From WTFY01 sp965205275 (GTDB lineage Bacteria > Pseudomonadota > Gammaproteobacteria > UBA4575): a stretch of 64,000 bases of DNA. The stretch spans positions 744,001 through 808,000 of the forward strand of contig OZ242168.1 of the NCBI GenBank assembly GCA_965205275.1, written 5' to 3'. The translations under genes were made by a program, and so were the position numbers. Positions 26,719-35,593 of the stretch are shown here, in pieces. Every line of letters starts with the position of its first letter. The first letter of the stretch is position 1. The notes below the pieces were generated by a model. The model was not told the DNA's origin. It made no database searches and was given only the letters and a program-made list of their open reading frames with translations.

Positions 26719-27615
26719 TCATGCTGCTTGAGCCGACTCGGTTAGTTGATAATACATCATTTCGTATTCAGCAGGTGGTACATCGCCAATCGGTTGGAGC
26801 AATCGCCGATGATTGAACCAGTCCACCCAGGTCAAGGTGGCCTGTTCCACGGCCTCCAGGCCCCGCCAGGGACCCGCTTTGTAGATCACTTCCGTTTTGT
26901 ACAGGCCGTTGATGGTTTCAGCCAAGGCATTGTCGTAAGCATCACCAACCCTTCCAACCGATGCGTTGAACCCCGCCTCATCCAGTCGCTCGGTGTAACG
27001 AATCGAGAGGTACTGGCTGCCACGATCACTGTGATGTATGACCCCTCGTGGCTTTCCCCGGGCCCACAGCGCTTGTTCCAGCGCATCCAGAACCAACGCT
27101 GTCTGCATTGATTTCAGAACACGCCAACCCACGATAAAACGTGAGAACACATCCACCACAAACGCCACATACACAAACCCGGATCGGGTCCTCACATACG
27201 TGATATCGGCCACCCAAAGCTGATTCGGTCGCGCTGCGACAAACTGACGATTCACCCGGTCCAAAGGGTGATCGGCCAAGTCTGCCGGAAGGGTCGTCTT
27301 GCAGCGTCGACCGCGCCTGATCCCTGCCAAGCTCAGTTTCCTCATCAACCGCTCCACGGTGCAGCGCGCAGCCACAATCGACTCTCGCTTGAGTTGCTTC
27401 CAAACCTTACGCGCACCCTAAACACATCGGTTTTCATGCCCGACACGGCTGATCTCGATTTCCAGCACCGCGTCTGTGCGAGCACGGGCTGAGCGTCGCT
27501 GCGGATACGATTCCAGTTGTTTGACGCGATAATACGTCGACGGTGCGACCGGCAATACGGCGCAGATCGGCTCGACACCGTGGTCGTCTCGATAGTGATC
27601 AATAAATGACACCAT
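26719..27615 (-). pseudogene. IS3-family OrfB with an in-frame amber stop
   Basis: Starts at 27615 overlapping the OrfA stop as TAATG and would encode about 298 residues. Codon RCV-TAG-GARKVWKQLK at 27418-27420 carries TAG where relatives have Tyr (VYGARKVW). Downstream the DDE core is preserved: WVADITYVRT, IHHSDRGSQYLS and NALAETINGLYKTEVI. A single T-A/C-to-G change explains the loss, so the inactivation is recent. Suppression of the amber codon is possible but unproven. Confidence 0.88.
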
Positions 27616-27935
27616 TACCTCGGTCGGCGGTCGAACTCCGCCTGGGCGAAAAAAGCCGCTGCCTTTCGCAAGATCTCATTCGCCCGCTTCAGTTCGCGTA
27701 CTTCACGTTCCAGTTCCTTGAATTTCTGAGCGTGATCCGTCGTGAGACCGGACCTCCCTCCCTGATCAATCTCCACTTGTCGAATCCACTTTCTCAGTGT
27801 TTCCGGCGTACAGCCGATCTTTCCAGCAACCGATTGCGTTGCAGACCAACGCGATGAATGTTCATGTTCGCTGGTGAATACCAATCGAACCGCTCGTTCC
27901 CGTACTTCCGGGGCATAGACAGGTTGTGTTTTCAT
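27615..27935 (-). CDS. IS3-family transposase OrfA
   Basis: A 106-residue DNA-binding subunit: MKTQPVYAPEVRERAVRLVF, helix-turn-helix VAGKIGCTPETLRKWIRQVE, then a leucine-zipper region (KFKELEREVRELKRANEILR) and AAAFFAQAEFDR. Complete, followed by the broken OrfB. Confidence 0.9.
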   Translation of the reverse strand: MKTQPVYAPEVRERAVRLVFTSEHEHSSRWSATQSVAGKIGCTPETLRKWIRQVEIDQGGRSGLTTDHAQKFKELEREVRELKRANEILRKAAAFFAQAEFDRRPR

Positions 27936-28089
27936 AGGCTAATCCTCTCAAAGGTTTTAGCCTCCGACAATACCGGGGCGATTCACTTTCACTGAGGAGC
28001 AATGTACGAGAAGTGAGCATATACCTATTGTCTGAGACTGCTGTCACTAAAAAGGCAAAACCCATAACTGTTCAACGATTGTTGACCAG

Positions 28090-30216
28090 TTAGCGACCAA
28101 TGCAGCAATGCTTGAACTTCTTTCCACTACCACAATAACAAGGGTCATTACGCCCTATCTTCGGTTTACGTTTCATCTTTCCAGACTTCTTTGCAGCCCA
28201 CCCTTCTGCTCTACGCGTCATCACTGGATCAACTTTCCACTTACCAACCAGTTCTGTACCCAATAGAACAGATCCCTCTGGTGTTAAGGCAAGGCCGAAC
28301 CAACTGTTAGCCCGCTCTGTATATTTCCTAAATTCGCAGTGCTGCTGCAGCCTAGACTCTACCCTGCTGTACGAGTCTCGGCTGCAGTGGATAGTCAAGC
28401 CAGAAGATAATTCTGAAATACCAATGACCATGTTGTGAAAGCTCCCATCTTCACCACATCGTTTCAACACTTCTTCAGTGTATTCATTGATCTTTTTAAC
28501 TGTACCCTCGCTTAGCTCCAACAACATGAAACCAAGATTGATTGCTACCGGCTCCGCCTTATACTCAATTTCAGAAATGATACTTTCAAACCTTGTTCCA
28601 GCGAACCGGGTCAATATCCCATCCGGCGTCTCACAACCTGGAATGCCTAAACGCCTTACTGACATTGCAAGATCGAGATCCGATGACACATCATCAGCGA
28701 TCTCCACTAGATCCATATTATTTTCAAACCACAAATTCCGTTTTAGGTGGTACGCTAGAACCGCATGCTCATGGTTTGTCATAATCTGATTACTGTAGCG
28801 AGCTCGAAAACTAAGGTAACTAAATAGCCTCAACGGGGAAGCCAGCATTTCGGTGACAGTATCTAGTGTAAAGACATCGGTAACGAGTGGCGGCACGATT
28901 TGCTCAGTTGATTTAACTTCTAAGAAGTGTCGAGTCTGAAAGGCCAAGGCCGGGTAGTGATCAGCTACAACCGCTATAGGGAAGATGGTGTGAGGAGATG
29001 CAGACAGTAGGACTGGAATTCCGTCTCCGCAACTCAATTTAACAGCGGGATCGCAAAGCAATTCTGCACACAAAAATGCCTGATCAACTGCAGTCTGTAC
29101 TGCCTTTTTAAAGTCCTCTCGCAATACTTGGTCGTTACCTCTCCGCGCTTCGAGTGTCAGCCGTTTCGACTTCGCTTGCACGATAATGACACGATCCCCA
29201 AGTATTACTAAAACATCTATCTCTCCTAAGATTTCACCCTTTGTTTTTTGTATTTTTACGTTCTGGAAAACTCTCTCGGACCAAAATACATGTGACAACC
29301 TTTCGGCTGTGAACGATTCCGTGAAACTCCCTCGATGGCTAAACGCATCAGGTGTATATGAAGCATCGGCACACATCCAGTAGAACGGAGTCTCATAAAA
29401 TGCCTCTGTTAGACCGTGGTATTGTAAAAGAATGTACTCATCGGCTCCATATTGGATGAATGGATAGGCATACGCTGCATTGAACGCACTTAATGAAGTA
29501 AAAGTGGAATTTCGCTCGTTTTCAGGCAATACAAAGGCTTTTACAAATGCCCTTACATCATCAATTGGTTGACCAATATAGCGAGAAAGTTCTTCACAAG
29601 AAAAAATAAATCCGGGGAACAGAGTCCATTCCTCAGGGGGAGTACCCCTCAAAGCATCAAGTGCTACACAAAGCCGTTGACTCAAAATTTCGGCAATACC
29701 TTGGCAAACAGATCTGCCTATATTCAAGCGGAGATTTTTGTTCTTTAGAAGCCAATCAGAATCTGCTTCGTATTTGCGAGGAGCAAGATCATGGTACTGA
29801 AAGGGATAGGCTGATTCTCCACCATAAAAGATTGGTTCGCGGAGGAATTGCCCAAACGTGTATTGATCAGTATTGGATGAGACAACACTATCAGTACCAA
29901 GGTGGCCCGAAGGAGGTAGCATTTTTTGGTGGAGTTCTTCCAATAAGGTTTCGGACCGCTGAAGATAGTGGGAAAGAATCTCAGGTTCTGGAAGAGAAAA
30001 GTCTATCGGACCGCGCATGGTGAGACCGATAAGTGTTGTGATCTCAGTTCGGATCAGACGCGACTGTGAACGCATCCTATTTAAATCTTCGGGAGACAGA
30101 ACATCTGCGAAATTAACAGCTGTATCACGAAAGCATATATAGGCAATGGTGTGAATAAATCCCTTTGAGATACAAAGGGAAGCCAATTCATTAAAAACAG
30201 CCTGCTCGGTGCGCAT
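28090..30216 (-). CDS. large predicted PD-(D/E)XK-like nuclease with C-terminal SEC-C zinc motif
   Basis: 708 residues, soluble, no signal peptide. Residues 1-300 are mostly helical with no known domain. Residues 329-352 (GEILGEIDVLVILGDRVIIV, then QAKSK) match the core of NERD/Mrr-like restriction-endonuclease folds: Asp334 and Lys349, with Gln347 in place of the usual Glu. Residues 690-705 form a SEC-C zinc motif (DPCYCGSGKKFKHCC). SEC-C motifs bind zinc and often sit at the end of proteins acting on nucleic acids or ribosomes. Next to it, on the same strand, is a second nuclease-like gene. A DNA-defence role is inference. Confidence 0.6.
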   Translation of the reverse strand: MRTEQAVFNELASLCISKGFIHTIAYICFRDTAVNFADVLSPEDLNRMRSQSRLIRTEITTLIGLTMRGPIDFSLPEPEILSHYLQRSETLLEELHQKMLPPSGHLGTDSVVSSNTDQYTFGQFLREPIFYGGESAYPFQYHDLAPRKYEADSDWLLKNKNLRLNIGRSVCQGIAEILSQRLCVALDALRGTPPEEWTLFPGFIFSCEELSRYIGQPIDDVRAFVKAFVLPENERNSTFTSLSAFNAAYAYPFIQYGADEYILLQYHGLTEAFYETPFYWMCADASYTPDAFSHRGSFTESFTAERLSHVFWSERVFQNVKIQKTKGEILGEIDVLVILGDRVIIVQAKSKRLTLEARRGNDQVLREDFKKAVQTAVDQAFLCAELLCDPAVKLSCGDGIPVLLSASPHTIFPIAVVADHYPALAFQTRHFLEVKSTEQIVPPLVTDVFTLDTVTEMLASPLRLFSYLSFRARYSNQIMTNHEHAVLAYHLKRNLWFENNMDLVEIADDVSSDLDLAMSVRRLGIPGCETPDGILTRFAGTRFESIISEIEYKAEPVAINLGFMLLELSEGTVKKINEYTEEVLKRCGEDGSFHNMVIGISELSSGLTIHCSRDSYSRVESRLQQHCEFRKYTERANSWFGLALTPEGSVLLGTELVGKWKVDPVMTRRAEGWAAKKSGKMKRKPKIGRNDPCYCGSGKKFKHCCIGR

Positions 30217-30457
30217 TTATCAATGATACTTTCGTAGAAAATCAAATCTAACGGTTCGTCAGTAGAGCAAGACAACTTCATTCACACTAGAATCGAGAGT
30301 GAAATTTTCTTTTACAGTTGTGGTCGCAGTATTCCCCGAAGAATCATAACTCCTTATCCTTGTTCTATTTTGATACTTACTTTATGGCCAATAATCTATC
30401 ATTCCTAACCCTATACATTTGTAGTTCAAGATCATTGAAAGCTCTTTATTTGGACAG

Positions 30458-31066
30458 CTACTGGCCATCGGCCAGATCCATTCCTGCGGCAGAAAACAAC
30501 TGAAGCATGCGGCCAATCTCGGTAGGCGCCAGAGTTGTCGTCAACTGGGCCTGAATCTTGGCAACCATTTCATGTAACGTCAGAATAGTGATTCGATTAC
30601 CTCCTAGTGCATTGTGAAAAGGTAGGTGATTCTCCCAAATACTCTTCTCACCCTTGCAGTGTGTAACTGCAGTAACATAGGTAAATCGATCTTCGCCCGT
30701 AGCATCCTTTATAGCCTTAAGAAAAGCTTCCGACCACTTTGGAACCGTTAATTCACGGAAAGCTCTCCATGCATCCCGACCTCCAAGGTTCTTCTTTTTT
30801 TCGATCGCGTCAATTGCGGAAGCGGGATTGAATCCTTCTTGCCAACTCTTGCAGCTGACAGCCATAACTTTTTGCTCACCTTCTTTCTTTGGATGGTATC
30901 CAAGGACATCAATATCGCTGTGATTAGAATCCTGTTTGCTGACAAAGTCCGGATGGTCTTTGCGTGGCAGAAATTTGATGTTGTGTTGCACAAAATAGCC
31001 CTTGTGGACAAGGTACTCCTCCACAATCTGCTCGAGGATATCTTCCTTGGTTGCCAACTTAGTCAC
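30458..31066 (-). CDS. small Mrr-like/PD-(D/E)XK nuclease-fold protein
   Basis: 202 residues, soluble. Residues 12-75 carry the restriction-endonuclease-like signature: ILEQIVEEYLVHKGYFVQ, then SDIDVLGYHP (Asp53) and VMAVSCKSWQ (Lys73). The usual acidic residue of the (D/E)XK triplet is Ser71 here, so activity is uncertain. The rest is helical with ITILTLHEMVAKIQAQ. It is transcribed in the same direction as the 708-residue gene, upstream of it by 241 bases. Target and partner unknown. Confidence 0.6.
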   Translation of the reverse strand: MTKLATKEDILEQIVEEYLVHKGYFVQHNIKFLPRKDHPDFVSKQDSNHSDIDVLGYHPKKEGEQKVMAVSCKSWQEGFNPASAIDAIEKKKNLGGRDAWRAFRELTVPKWSEAFLKAIKDATGEDRFTYVTAVTHCKGEKSIWENHLPFHNALGGNRITILTLHEMVAKIQAQLTTTLAPTEIGRMLQLFSAAGMDLADGQ

Positions 31067-31215
31067 CCTCAGAATAATTCATCTACTTTAGACTTTATCA
31101 AAAACAGCTTGGATAATTTACAAATTTTGTCTAGTGGACATCAGACATTTCTGTCGTTTGCTAAAGTTGACACATGCTTCCAGATAACTTAAAAAAACTT
31201 AGTCAAAGGAGTTTC

Positions 31216-31244
31216 TGGACCACTAGTGTCTTCTCCTTATGGGG
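31216..31244 (+). repeat. lone IS3-type terminal-repeat-like sequence
   Basis: TGGACCACTAGTGTCTTCTC followed by CTTATGGGG resembles, on the opposite strand, the end of the truncated IS3 at about 25027-25052 and the end near the OrfA scrap at about 20893. No transposase lies next to it, so it looks like a leftover end. Confidence 0.45.
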
Positions 31245-31404
31245 AACTATAAGAACTCGAGTTAAGCAAGCTTATATCGTTGCCATGTGACGGCCACAAA
31301 GATTTGATTATAGTTTAGACTCGCGAAAAGCAATCCAAGAAAGGACATGCTGGAAGTCATTAGACCGGCCTGCGCATCAGAGCCAGAATTGAAACAATTG
31401 CCGA

Positions 31405-31849
31405 ATGGGTAAACAGAAGCACAACCGACAGCGCAAAAGGCAGCCAGTTGCCCTGTGTGCACTCTGCGGAAAGATCAAAAAGTTATGCAAATCGCATATC
31501 GTTCCGAAGTCCTTTATTCGGGAAGTGCGTGCTCACTATAAACAATTGCACTGGTATGACCTTAGGAAGAAACAAAAACCGATATACACGCAGGATGGAT
31601 GGAAAGAGTACCTTCTGTGTAATACCTGTGAGCAACGTATCGGGCAATGGGAAAAGGTGGTGTGCGAAGATCTGCGTGGTGATGGTAAAGCCAGCGCGAC
31701 TTGGAAAGAAGTTTCGTACGACGGTCCAATTTTGATTCCACGAGGTGTCAAACGACCCACGGGTTACTACCTGAAAATGGAAGGCTGCGATTACGACTCG
31801 TGGCGGCTGTTCCTGCTATCATTGCTATGGAAAATGGACAAATCAAGAC
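31405..31849 (+). pseudogene. HNH-like zinc-finger protein gene cut by an IS5 insertion
   Basis: It opens with a basic leader (MGKQKHNRQRKRQP), then two Cys pairs and a His as in HNH/zinc-ribbon nuclease-like proteins: LCALCGKIKKLCKSHIVPKS and LLCNTCEQRIGQWEK. After about 148 codons (LLSLLWKMDKSR) the frame enters IS5 copy 2. Removing the IS and one TA, the frame would run on about 15 codons into an IS1182-like end and stop, so the gene was already broken before the IS5 landed. HNH identity is by the CxxC/HxxP pattern only. Confidence 0.6.
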
Positions 31850-31851
31850 TA

Positions 31852-32666
31852 GGGCGTGTTAACACTAACGTAACGCATCGACGATGAGCGCGAAGACAAT
31901 GAATCCGAGGAATACCACGTCGAGTTTCTCGAATCGCGAGAAGACACGACGGAACCCCTTCAATCGACGGAATAACCGCTCGATTTCATTGCGCCGCTTG
32001 TACATCTCACGGTCGTATTCCCAAGGCTCGACCCGCGTTCGCAATGGCGGTACCACTGGCTCATACCCCAGCGCCAAGGCCAGTTGTCGAGTCTCGTTGC
32101 CTTCGTACGCGCGGTCCATGATCAGTGAGGGAGTATCGTGCTGCTGACCAAGGCGATTCAGCAACTTACGCCCTTCCGGGGCATCGTGGGCTTGTCCCGG
32201 CGAGAGCGAGAACGTGATGGCGGTTCGAGCATCTGCGGCAACCATATGAATCTTGGTGGTCCAGCCGCCGCGAGAGCGGCCGATGGATTGGGGGCCGTTT
32301 TTTTTAGCGCCCCCGTCCCATCGGGATGCACCTTCACAATAGTGCTGTCCATCGACATCGCCTCGAGTTTGATGCGCACGATCTGTTCTCGCTGCAGATG
32401 CTCGAATACTCGGTCGAGCACTCCGTTCTTCGACCAACGGTTCATTCGGGTATAGATGGTGTGCCAGTTGCCAAACCGTGTAGGTAACCCTCGCCATTTG
32501 CAGCCCTGTTCGGCGACATACAGTATGGCGTTGAGTACTTGGCGGTTCGAAAGGCTGACGTTGCCGCGCTGCACCGGGAGATGTAGCGCGATGCGTTCGT
32601 ATTGGGCTTGGGTCAGTTCCATCCTTGGAGGATACCATAACTGTGCCCATTAGTGTTAACACGCCC
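31852..32666 (-). mobile_element. IS5-family insertion sequence, copy 2
   Basis: 815 bases, identical in encoded proteins and terminal repeats to copy 1 (19241-20055) and in the same orientation. TA flanks both sides. It cuts the HNH-like gene at about 31850 and abuts a fragment of another IS on the right. Confidence 0.93.
31865..32622 (-). CDS. IS5-family transposase made by -1 frameshifting (copy 2)
   Basis: Same two-frame arrangement as copy 1: OrfA from 32622, A8 slip site at about 32299-32306, OrfB to 31865. The translated sequences agree residue for residue with copy 1, so both were acquired or duplicated recently. Confidence 0.88.
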
Positions 32667-32668
32667 TA

Positions 32669-32775
32669 GACGGCCTGTTGAAAAAGTCCTTTTGCATAGG
32701 CAGTTTGGTAGAATTGAAGGAGTAACTTCAATCACAGGAATTCTCTATGCAAGGTAGGCATTCAGCCCAGATGAA
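32669..32775 (+). mobile_element. end fragment of another IS, IS1182-like
   Basis: Starts GACGGCCTGTTGAAAAAGTC, which looks like a terminal inverted repeat of IS1182-type elements. A leader follows, then an ATG at 32747 reading MQGRHSAQM before the frame is lost. No transposase body remains. It forms the boundary between IS5 copy 2 and the next truncated gene. Confidence 0.4.
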
Positions 32776-33444
32776 AGTTTGATGCCTGAATAGAGCAATC
32801 CCGCGAGGTTACGGTTTCCGCCTTGATGCGTGAGCCAATAAGAACGAGTGTCTGCCCGAACACCTCTTGCGAGGTCATCTACAAATTTCCAGAATGCGTC
32901 CTGATCTTTTGGCCTGACCGCGTATACGAACAAAGCGGCGACCCCCGGCTGTTTGCTTTGAACGTACCGGGTCAGAACTTTGGACAAACGATCCATGTCA
33001 GTCCGATAGAGCCTGTTGTCATCCGCATCGCCATGCTCGCTGTAACTCATCGGATCCATGGTAAACAGCCAGGGTGTTTGAAGGTCGTTCGGACATGCCA
33101 GTATACCGCCAGGACCCACTTGCTTGCGCCACGACGCACAAACCGGGAGGACGCGTGAACCGGACCAATCATCAAGCAGTGATTTATGTTTGGCGCAACA
33201 GGTTTCCGTAATGCCACCGGACAGCTTGTCCTTTCCGATGACAGTGCGCAGCAGTTCTGCCGTGTTGGGATAATGCTCCTTTGATGCGTTCGTTTCTCGG
33301 TACGCGCTCACGAGCGCCGGTTCATTGGATTGCTGCGGTGCACTTGAGGCCTTCAAGGCGCCCTCAAGCTTATTGCAGGCTTGTTCTGGCTTTCGCTTTT
33401 CAAGTGTCTCGAAAGGTGCCATCCCATGTGTAAGGGCAATATGA
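32745..33444 (-). pseudogene. gene fragment, possibly methyltransferase-like, cut on both sides by IS elements
   Basis: About 233 codons of continuous coding sequence. The first few codons of the frame (MSGFSRP) come from the IS3 end at 33445, and the last ones (SGLNAYLA) read through the IS1182-like end, so both natural termini are missing. The middle has EHYPNTAELLRTVIGKDKL and WLFTMDPMSY, an order that recalls RlmJ-like or three-Cys-motif-partner methyltransferases (a YPGSP-like loop, then a DPP/DPF-like catalytic site). The resemblance is weak and the catalytic DPPY is not exact. Confidence 0.45.
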
Positions 33445-33504
33445 AGTGGTCTACTAAATCCGGACACCGAGTTAAGGCATTAAACTGCCATAACGAGGTG
33501 AACG

Positions 33505-33798
33505 ATGACAATAGAAACGACAAAGAGACGGAGCTACACGGAAGCGTTCAAGCGGGAAGCGGTAGCGCTGGTAACAGAGCAGGGTTACAAGATTTCGGAG
33601 GCGGCGAGGAGCTTGGATATTGGCGCGAATTTGTTACGTCGCTGGCGCCGGCAATTTGAAGAGGAAGCCTCGGGAGCGCGCCTGAGTATGGATGAGCGTG
33701 AGGAGTTGAAGCGGCTGCGCAAAGAGGTCCGCAGCTTGCGGCTAGAGAAAGAGATTTTAAAAAAAGCGAGCCAGTACTTCGCGAAGGAAATGAAGTGA
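33505..33798 (+). CDS. IS3-family transposase OrfA
   Basis: 97 residues. MTIETTKRRSYTEAFKREAV opens it, with helix-turn-helix KISEAARSLDIGANLLRRWR and a coiled tail (ERLKRLRKEV-type). Its stop overlaps the OrfB start by 4 bases (GTGA). Confidence 0.9.
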   Translation: MTIETTKRRSYTEAFKREAVALVTEQGYKISEAARSLDIGANLLRRWRRQFEEEASGARLSMDEREELKRLRKEVRSLRLEKEILKKASQYFAKEMK

Positions 33799-34661
33799 AG
33801 TACGGATTCATAGGCAGGCATGCAGGCCGTTACCGGGTGACGATGCTGTGCCGTGTACTGGGGGTTCAGCGTAGCGCGTACTACGCCTGGCGAGGGCAGC
33901 CAGGCAAAGCCATTGAACCGCAGGAGCTGGCGTTGCGGGGGCGCATGAAAGCGCTATTTGCGGCCTCTCGCGGCAGTCTGGGCAGTCGCATGCTGATGAA
34001 CAACCTTAACCAGGAAGGCTTTCAGATTGGTCGTGAGCGCACGCGTCGTTTGATGAAGACACTGAATCTGAAGGTCAGACACAAGCGCAAATACAAGGTG
34101 ACGACGGACCGCAAGCACCGGCTGCCGGTCGCGAAGAACGTGTTGAACCGCGCGTTCTCGCCATCGGCACCGAACCAGGCCTGGGGCGCGGACATCACCT
34201 ATCTGTGGACGCAGCAGGGCTGGATTTATCTGGCCGTGGTCATTGACCTGTATTCCCGACGCGTGGTGGGTTGGTGCATCGACCGGCGCCTGAAAAAAGC
34301 GCTGGTGCTGCGTGCTTTGATGATGGCGATCAACCTGAGAAAACCGCTGCCGGGTCTGCTGCATCATTCCGACCGAGGCAGTCAGTACGCCAGTCATGAC
34401 TATCAGCGATTGCTGAAACAGCACGGCATAATCTGCAGCATGAGTCGCAAAGGTAATTGCTGGGACAATGCCCCGGCAGAGCGATTCTTCAGCAGCCTGA
34501 AACGGGAATGGACCGGTGATCGCTGGTACCGAACCCGGCAGGAAGCGATTGCCGACGTGCGCGAATACGTGGCGGTGTATTACAACTCGAGACGCTTGCA
34601 TTCCACGCTTGGGTATACAACACCGATGGATTACGAAAACGTCCTTAACAACGTGTCCTAA
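33795..34661 (+). CDS. IS3-family transposase OrfB (DDE integrase)
   Basis: 288 residues from a GTG start, complete. DDE residues lie in WGADITYLWT, LHHSDRGSQYAS and NAPAERFFSSLKREW; the HTH_21-like stretch GSRMLMNNLNQEGFQIGRER precedes them. Expected to be active or recently so. Confidence 0.92.
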   Translation: MKYGFIGRHAGRYRVTMLCRVLGVQRSAYYAWRGQPGKAIEPQELALRGRMKALFAASRGSLGSRMLMNNLNQEGFQIGRERTRRLMKTLNLKVRHKRKYKVTTDRKHRLPVAKNVLNRAFSPSAPNQAWGADITYLWTQQGWIYLAVVIDLYSRRVVGWCIDRRLKKALVLRALMMAINLRKPLPGLLHHSDRGSQYASHDYQRLLKQHGIICSMSRKGNCWDNAPAERFFSSLKREWTGDRWYRTRQEAIADVREYVAVYYNSRRLHSTLGYTTPMDYENVLNNVS

Positions 34662-34831
34662 ATCGGTTGACCACTACAGAAATATAAAAACCTAACGCCA
34701 CCATCAGCATCAGCCAATTAGCGTTCGCAGCAGAGGGGTGCAGAAAGATTTGTTACACAGGACGCGGATTCTGTGATACGATTACTATGTAATCATTATG
34801 AACCGCACTGAACTGAGAGGACTATAAACAG

Positions 34832-35071
34832 ATGGGAACAGAGGCATTTAGTGTCCGGACGGACAGCAAGAAGGTCAAGCAGCTTGACAAGCTTGCAGAG
34901 TTCCAGGAGAGGTCACGCAATTACCTAGTCAACCAGGCAATCGACCAGTTTCTGGAGCAGCACGCCTGGCAGGGCGAGCGCACCAAAGAGGGGATCAAGG
35001 CCGCAGATGAGGGCCGATTCGTTAGTGATGCCGATATGGAGCACTTATTCAATAAATACGAAGAAGCCTGA
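34832..35071 (+). CDS. ParD/RelB-type antitoxin
   Basis: 79 residues. The N-terminal ribbon-helix-helix (FSVRTDSKKVKQLDKLAEFQ, then RSRNYLVNQAIDQFLEQ) binds operator DNA. The C-terminal acidic tail (AADEGRFVSDADMEHLFNKY) would wrap the toxin. It precedes the toxin gene by two bases, so the pair is one operon and probably autoregulated by the antitoxin. The promoter should be in the 156 bases after the IS3 end, where an AT-rich stretch (TGTGATACGATTACTATGTA) lies. Confidence 0.85.
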   Translation: MGTEAFSVRTDSKKVKQLDKLAEFQERSRNYLVNQAIDQFLEQHAWQGERTKEGIKAADEGRFVSDADMEHLFNKYEEA

Positions 35072-35073
35072 TT

Positions 35074-35361
35074 GTGCGTGTTCGTTGGACCGAACCGGCG
35101 GCACGAGCACTGAATAGTATTCAGGATTACATCGCTAGGGGGAATCCGAGGGCAGCGTTTGGAATCGCACAACGAATACGGATTGCTGTCAGTCAGCTCG
35201 AAAAACATCCGAAAATCGGCCGAGCCGGTCGAGTCCGGGGTACATATGAGCTGGTCATACATGGTCTTCCATACATCGTGCCGTATCGCATCAAGAAGAA
35301 GGAAGTGCAGATTCTCACTGTGTATCACACATCGAGAAAATGGCCAGAGGCATTCGAATAA
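35074..35361 (+). CDS. ParE/RelE-type toxin
   Basis: 95 residues from a GTG start. Typical ParE features are RVRWTEPAARALNSIQDYIA, IRIAVSQLEKHPKIGRAGR, GTYELVIHGLPYIVPYRI and a C-terminal VYHTSRKWPEAFE. ParE-type toxins inhibit DNA gyrase, whereas RelE types cut mRNA; the VxGTxELVI...Y.V.YR pattern favours the ParE side. The active toxin is held by the upstream antitoxin. Confidence 0.85.
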   Translation: MRVRWTEPAARALNSIQDYIARGNPRAAFGIAQRIRIAVSQLEKHPKIGRAGRVRGTYELVIHGLPYIVPYRIKKKEVQILTVYHTSRKWPEAFE

Positions 35362-35410
35362 GCGTGTAATGAAGATTTTTTTGCGGAATTCCCTAGATTA
35401 AGGTCTTTTG

Positions 35411-35593
35411 TTAATCATCACTAGACACAACATGAGCGCAAAATCCGCATAGACCTTTACCAGTTCTAAAGAAAATTTCCCTTTCACCATACGGAATTTC
35501 ATTACCACAACGTAAGCACTTCCAGTTTTCAATATCACATTTTGCAAGCCATTTTTGCTCGGTATCAATGAGTTTGTCTTTTAGGGTTCCCAT
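35411..35593 (-). CDS. small zinc-ribbon-like protein, unknown
   Basis: 60 residues. Two Cys pairs (KCLRCGNEIPYGEREIFF, then GLCGFCAHV) spaced about 25 residues apart suggest a zinc ribbon. A Cys also lies at residue 19. Start at 35593 is plausible but without a strong ribosome site. It converges with the toxin gene. Function unknown. Confidence 0.45.
   Translation of the reverse strand: MGTLKDKLIDTEQKWLAKCDIENWKCLRCGNEIPYGEREIFFRTGKGLCGFCAHVVSSDD

Larger units (their letters stand above)
26680..27985 (-). mobile_element. IS3-family element with 5-base target duplication
   Basis: A 1306-base element. Both ends begin TGAATCGCCCCGG when read inward. CTTTC flanks both sides (26675-26679 and 27986-27990), consistent with a target duplication. 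OrfA is intact but OrfB has an in-frame amber stop, so this copy should not encode a working transposase. Confidence 0.9.
33445..34675 (+). mobile_element. IS3-family element, complete ends
   Basis: 1231 bases. Left end AGTGGTCTACTAAATCCGGA and right end (reverse complement AGTGGTCAACCGATTTAGGA) form the inverted repeats. I see no matching target duplication, which suggests that recombination has joined unrelated flanks. OrfA and OrfB are intact. Confidence 0.88.

Noticed and set aside
31262..31462. Minus-strand frame with a hydrophobic tail next to the HNH-like gene
   Set aside because: It overlaps the start of the better-supported HNH-like gene, has no ribosome site and its first half is poorly composed. 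The hydrophobic end alone is not enough.
33954..34601. 215-residue minus-strand frame inside the IS3 OrfB
   Set aside because: A shadow of the intact OrfB on the plus strand; His/Gln-rich with no family motif.
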